Shown here: positions 59,543 to 64,000 of the stretch, one piece after another | Position numbering within the stretch: position 1 is the first letter of the stretch | Layout of the letters: the number at the start of each line of letters is the position of its first letter | DNA from: Mangifera indica | Taxonomy: Eukaryota; Streptophyta; Magnoliopsida; Sapindales; Anacardiaceae | Direction of reading: 5' to 3' | DNA: 64,000 bases | Assembly: GCF_011075055.1 (NCBI RefSeq) | Contig: NC_058140.1 | Coordinates: forward strand, 16,493,945 to 16,557,944 | Made by a program: the position numbers and the translations under genes | The notes under the pieces: generated by a model | Database searches by the model: none | Seen by the model: only the letters and a program-made list of their open reading frames with translations | What the model was told of the DNA's origin: nothing

Positions 59543-61671
59543 ATTATTCTGAGAGTTATGTCGTGTGTGTGTGTATATATATAAAAAAAAATTAAATTAA
59601 ATGATATAAGTAGGTATACGTGTACATTAGCTAAAATTTCCGATTTATCCATATGGTATCTTCCATATTGTCTTCTCAGAAATTACTTTCACATTCGTTG
59701 GTATTATAACTTGGGGGTCATTAGATTTATTGGGGTAGTAGTTTCAGCGCTCTATCAGATTATACATAAATGGCCTTCAATGTACCATTCGGCGATAATG
59801 TACATATCCCATGACTGAAATATCCCAATAAACAACAATCCACTCACAAAACCAATAATCGCACACATTTACTAAAGCACATCAACAATCATATATGAAG
59901 AAACCTGACAAGATCTATTTTGATCTGTTAATCATATAACCTCTGAGAATATCATTAGAGACTTAAAAGGGTGAAATATATCCTGTAATCAGGCCTCCAA
60001 TCTTATCATATACATGACAAAATAATTTACATATTTACTCATTTCAAAAATCATGAAAATATTGTAATGAGTAAATATACTTATATAAAGGTCGGAGGCT
60101 TATAAATGATATTATTTTATATGTTAATATATAGTGTAAAAAAGTTTATCAAACATAGATATATAATGCATTTCGCTTTTTCAAATCTATAACGATATTC
60201 CCAGATATTGTAGAATTAACTAATTGAAATGGGACTTGTTAAAACCCTTGTCACGTCGACCACTCTTGAACAGTGACTATATGTATGTCGCCCTGAGTAT
60301 AATAATGCTTTTAACGGTTCCTTACGGTTGAAACCAGGGATTCCATGAAAGCAAACAGTAGTTGAGATATTGGAAGACTGAAACAATCAATGCTCCTATT
60401 CGTACATTAAGCATATCCGGATCCATTTTCTCTTTGTACAGGCCCTTCAGATTCGTTTATGTTTTTCCTTTCATTATTTTAATCATATAACCAACCCAGT
60501 AAACACCATGTTTCCTCCTAGTACCTGAAACCATCCAAACACCTGAGTGAAACGGCGGTTCAACCCACTGTAGACCTCCTGACTTCAAACCGTAACCCTG
60601 ACTTGAATCTCTGATTCAGACCTTTCGAGATCCAAAAATATACCGGCAACACTACAGGTCGACAAGACCCTACTCACCTAAATTAACGAAAAACTTAGAA
60701 AAACTCAACAAACAAACAAACATATACAGCTGAATCTCCTTTTTGGCGATCAGTGATTAGTATTCTGTGCAACGCGTGGCTTCTCACTGAGAACTCCTTA
60801 ATTCCTATCTCCATATTTCTGACATTTAAAATGACAGACCTTCCAATTAACTCCGATAAAATAAAGTTGGTATTTAAGTTTTTGGTACTTTACAGTCTCT
60901 TACACACATTGGAGAGCTGGAAAATCTTTGGAAGAGACAAAAATCAACATTTCTGTCGTCTTGAAATCTTAACCCTAAACCTAAACTACTCACTGAACAA
61001 ATTCATTCTCTCTCATAGAATTCAGAATTAATAGTTGCTGCATGCATGTGTTGTGTCGGCAGCGTGGCAATTCGGAAAAAATGAAAAAGGCTCTTCCTTT
61101 CTTGTCAATAATTCATTATTTTTTCTAATTTTAAACAAGTATACACTAAATTATTTTTCCATCCAAAATTTAGTATTTCTAACTATCAGTTGTTTTAACA
61201 TAATTTGGCTTTGAATAAAAATTTGTAATTTAGAAATTCAATACATAGAAACTTGTGATTTTGTAAAGCTTTGAAGGGAAAAAATAATTTACTCATATTT
61301 ATAGTTACTTCTTGGTCTGTCAAAAAGAGTAACGCAGATTTTTGGTGTGACGGCGCAGCCTCTACCTCAGTAAGTATTGGCCGGAGAGAGAAAGAAAGTG
61401 GGAGCACGAATGTAAAGTGCCGGCAAAAAATATGAGTTGAGATAAGGTGCATGCATGGATAGCGATTGCACATTCCCTGATGAGACTTAATTAAAGCCTT
61501 CTTTATATTTTCTTTTCTTTAATTTCAGGTGCTAATGATATAAGAAGGATATGGAGAGTCCCCTTAGAAAAAAGATAGTAAATTTTGGGGTATGTTTATG
61601 GAACCTTGAATGAAACTACAATTAAAAGTGAATAAAACCCTAAAAAAAAATGTTAAGTATATTTATTTTGA

Positions 61672-61734
<63 letters not shown>

Positions 61735-63445
61735 AGATTATATGAATTTAAAATTATTCAATTTTGTAATAAAATGTATCAAATATGTATTATTTGTATA
61801 CTTAATGTGGATAATAAATAAAAGTATAAGCAATACAAAATATAACTTGTATGATTGTTATGTTTAGTATTGTTTTGTTCTGTCTCCTTTCTCTCGTGCT
61901 TTGCCTATTTATGTATAAAATTTTTAGAGAGAAATGTACATTCAAATTATATTGGATTAGAATTTTTCTCAATTATATTTGTTATTTGAATTCAAAGAAA
62001 AGAAAATCTTGCATCCATCAATACTATTTTATATATAAGGGGCATTATTGTCTAACTAGTGAGTGTTATGAAGATTTCTTATAGAAGAATCTAGACAAAT
62101 TCTTTTTTTTGGTGATAATACAACAATGATCTTGACTTAGATAGACTTTTTCACTTTATAAACTATCGAATAAGAGTTTCTTAGTCTCTAGTTGCTCGTT
62201 GCTTTTTTGAAATGTATATACTTCATATTAGATTTCAATAGTTTGCAAATCATTAAATTAAGAAAAGACATTTATATATTGTTTAATCATGAGATGAATC
62301 GATCTGATATCTTGCCTTGATGCTTGTAGAGGATAGTTTATCTATCTCGAAATTGGATTTTCAACTTATGAGTTAGAGTATTGCTCAATTACTATTCATT
62401 AATCGTCATATTTAGTCATATCCTAAGGGTCAACTTTAGAAATAACTTTTTGACTATATAACAATTGGCCCCAGTTATTGAAGTATGAAAAAGATTTCAA
62501 GAACTTTGAAATATTGAATGTCGCCCTTAGTACATATTGTAAAATTTTATTAAAACCTATTATACATGCCACACGTAATGGGCTTCATTCATGCAAAACG
62601 ATAAAAGCAGTTCATACTTAACGAAAATCAAATCAACACATCAAAGAACAATAAAAAATGATCACAAAGTTAATCATTCGATTAGATATTTAAATATAAC
62701 AATCTAGTTTTTTTTTCTTGTTTTCAAGTTTTAGTCTCAAGATGAGTGAGAGAGATTAAAAATGAAGCATTTTAGTTGTTACTAACAAGTTTTTTTTTTT
62801 TCTTTTTTGCATAGGGTTTCATTTGTTAAAAAGCAAGATCGGGATTATTTATTTTGGGTCAATAATTATTTATAAATATCCCGAATTTGAGTAACCCCCG
62901 TTATTCTAATTTGCTTGATGAGGATAATCGAGTTAGATTAAGGAGGCGGCAACTTAGAAAGATTTAATGTAGGGAGAGATGGTTATTAATGGCAATAAAA
63001 CTACTGCTTAAGCTTCACTAAGAGCTGTCTAAGATGAGTCCAAGATGAGTCCAGAGCAATTTGTCCCCTAAAGCTAAAACAAATCCAGTGATGCACTCTA
63101 TTATCTGTATGGTATGGTCCCTAACATATTCTCCACCCAGAACATCCGCCAGCTTTAATTTTTTCTCCAAACCTTTCTTATCCTAAATCCTAAGCTTGAA
63201 TGACAATGCCTCTGCCAAACCCTCATTTTATGATCCATCATTCTTCCTCATCACTCCTATTCTATCTTCATTTACTTCAACCTTGGCTAAGTTGATAAGA
63301 AATTAATTCACATATTTATCTAATTAAAGGTCCTTTACAACATATGTTCTTGTCAGGAGAGTAGATGGATCGGCCGCCGTTAATAGCGTCTGATTACTGA
63401 TGAGTTAATCACGTGGATAATTTTTAAAGAATAATATTTATATAT
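59543..63445. other. Intergenic, AT-rich, with long TA microsatellite
   Basis: No coding block recognised. (TA)29 at 61673-61730 sits within an AT-rich family A copy (about 61650-61812). Short frames at 60753, 61195 and 61851 are motif-free. Confidence 0.5.
61673..61730. repeat. (TA)29 microsatellite
   Basis: 58 uninterrupted bases of TA. Copy number in an assembly is unreliable for such tracts. Confidence 0.95.
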
Positions 63446-64000
63446 GGCGAAACGACTATTTCCCACTCAAAGTTTAATGTTTTCTCAAATATCTCCCTTT
63501 TAACTATGGAAACACCAAACACCCACCCATGGTCAGTTAAATTTAATAGAACCCTAACCCCTGAAAATTTTATCTCTTTTTGCCCTCCTAAACTTTAACA
63601 ACTAAAATTTTTCCTCAGCCTAAGTTACAAAAAATGATAGTTTCACCCTAGGGTTTCGTTTTAAAATCTCCGCTGACATCTCCAGCTCTATTATCGATGG
63701 CCTCTCCCTCCCGAAGCGTCCTCTCCTTCTAGCGATCTCTTTGCTCCCTTTGGACACTCGATCGGCATCAAAGACGTCTTGGGAGACAAAGAACTTCGTC
63801 GGGAAGACGACGGCTTCGTCTGGGAAGACGAAGAACTTAGTCTCCCAAGGCGTCTTTGACACCAATCAGGCCTTCAAATGGGAGGAAAGATATCGCCAGA
63901 GGGAGAGGCCGTCGGCAATGGAGCTGGAGATGTCGTCGGAGATTTCAAAACGAAACCCTAGGGTAAAATTGTCATTTTTTATAACTTTGGCTGGAGAAAA
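63446..64000. mobile_element. Foldback element, left arm and most of right arm (runs off the window)
   Basis: Begins GGCGAAACGACTATTTCCCA, a variant of the GGCCAAAG terminus at 58866. From about 63605 to 64000 the two halves are reverse complements about a centre near 63805: left CCCTAGGGTTTCGTTTT pairs with right AAAACGAAACCCTAGGG, left GGCCTCTCCCTC with right GAGGGAGAGGCC, and left AAGACGTCTTGGGAGAC with right GTCTCCCAAGGCGTCTT. A smaller hairpin (GGGAAGACGAC... ) lies at the centre. By symmetry the right end should fall near 64165. Confidence 0.78.

Overview
The window is nuclear DNA from a flowering plant, most likely a eudicot. It is AT-rich, its genes are split by GT-AG introns with AT-rich interiors, and intergenic space is full of small inverted-repeat elements and TA microsatellites. 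Every recognisable protein belongs to a plant family (NUP160, eIF4B, SGNH/GDSL esterases, DUF707, GT17, an NPY2-type BTB-NPH3 protein and an ESR2/DRNL-type AP2 factor). The species cannot be fixed from the sequence.

Layout. 1-7505 (-): the 5' half of the nuclear pore gene NUP160; twelve exons could be placed, and the gene runs off the left edge. 10591-14138 (+): translation factor eIF4B in three exons, divergent from NUP160. 15398-24221 (+): a decaying tandem array of GDSL esterase genes, made of one 3'-truncated pseudogene, one full-length gene whose catalytic serine codon reads alanine, and one apparently intact gene. A degenerate tRNA-Arg lies between the last two. 26034-29183 (+): a 14-exon DUF707 gene. 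29859-33257: a RING-H2 N-terminal fragment, a small DUF761-like gene (-) and a 5'-truncated reticulon (-). 36305-38188 (-): a two-exon GT17 glycosyltransferase whose first 24 codons lie 714 bp upstream of the main exon. 38189-47426: a repeat-rich desert. 47427-50020 (+): the NPY2-like gene. 55700-56938 (-): the intronless ESR2-like gene. The rest, to 64000, is intergenic.

How the genes relate. There is no operon; these are independent transcription units. The order eIF4B - GDSL - DUF707 - GT17 matches, as I recall it, two duplicated Arabidopsis segments (At3g26400-At3g26445 and At1g12990-At1g13020), so this part is probably an old conserved block. NPY2-like and ESR2-like proteins both belong to the auxin/organ-initiation network, but they sit 5.7 kb apart and no link is implied.

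I did not find a new multi-gene system. The points most worth a second look are the GDSL copy with the serine-to-alanine change, the GC-AG intron in NUP160, the in-frame tandem splice acceptors of the DUF707 gene, and several foldback elements, two of them with clean 9-bp and 13-bp flanking duplications. Exon boundaries were assigned by hand from splice consensus, reading-frame continuity and remembered homologues; no alignment was run.
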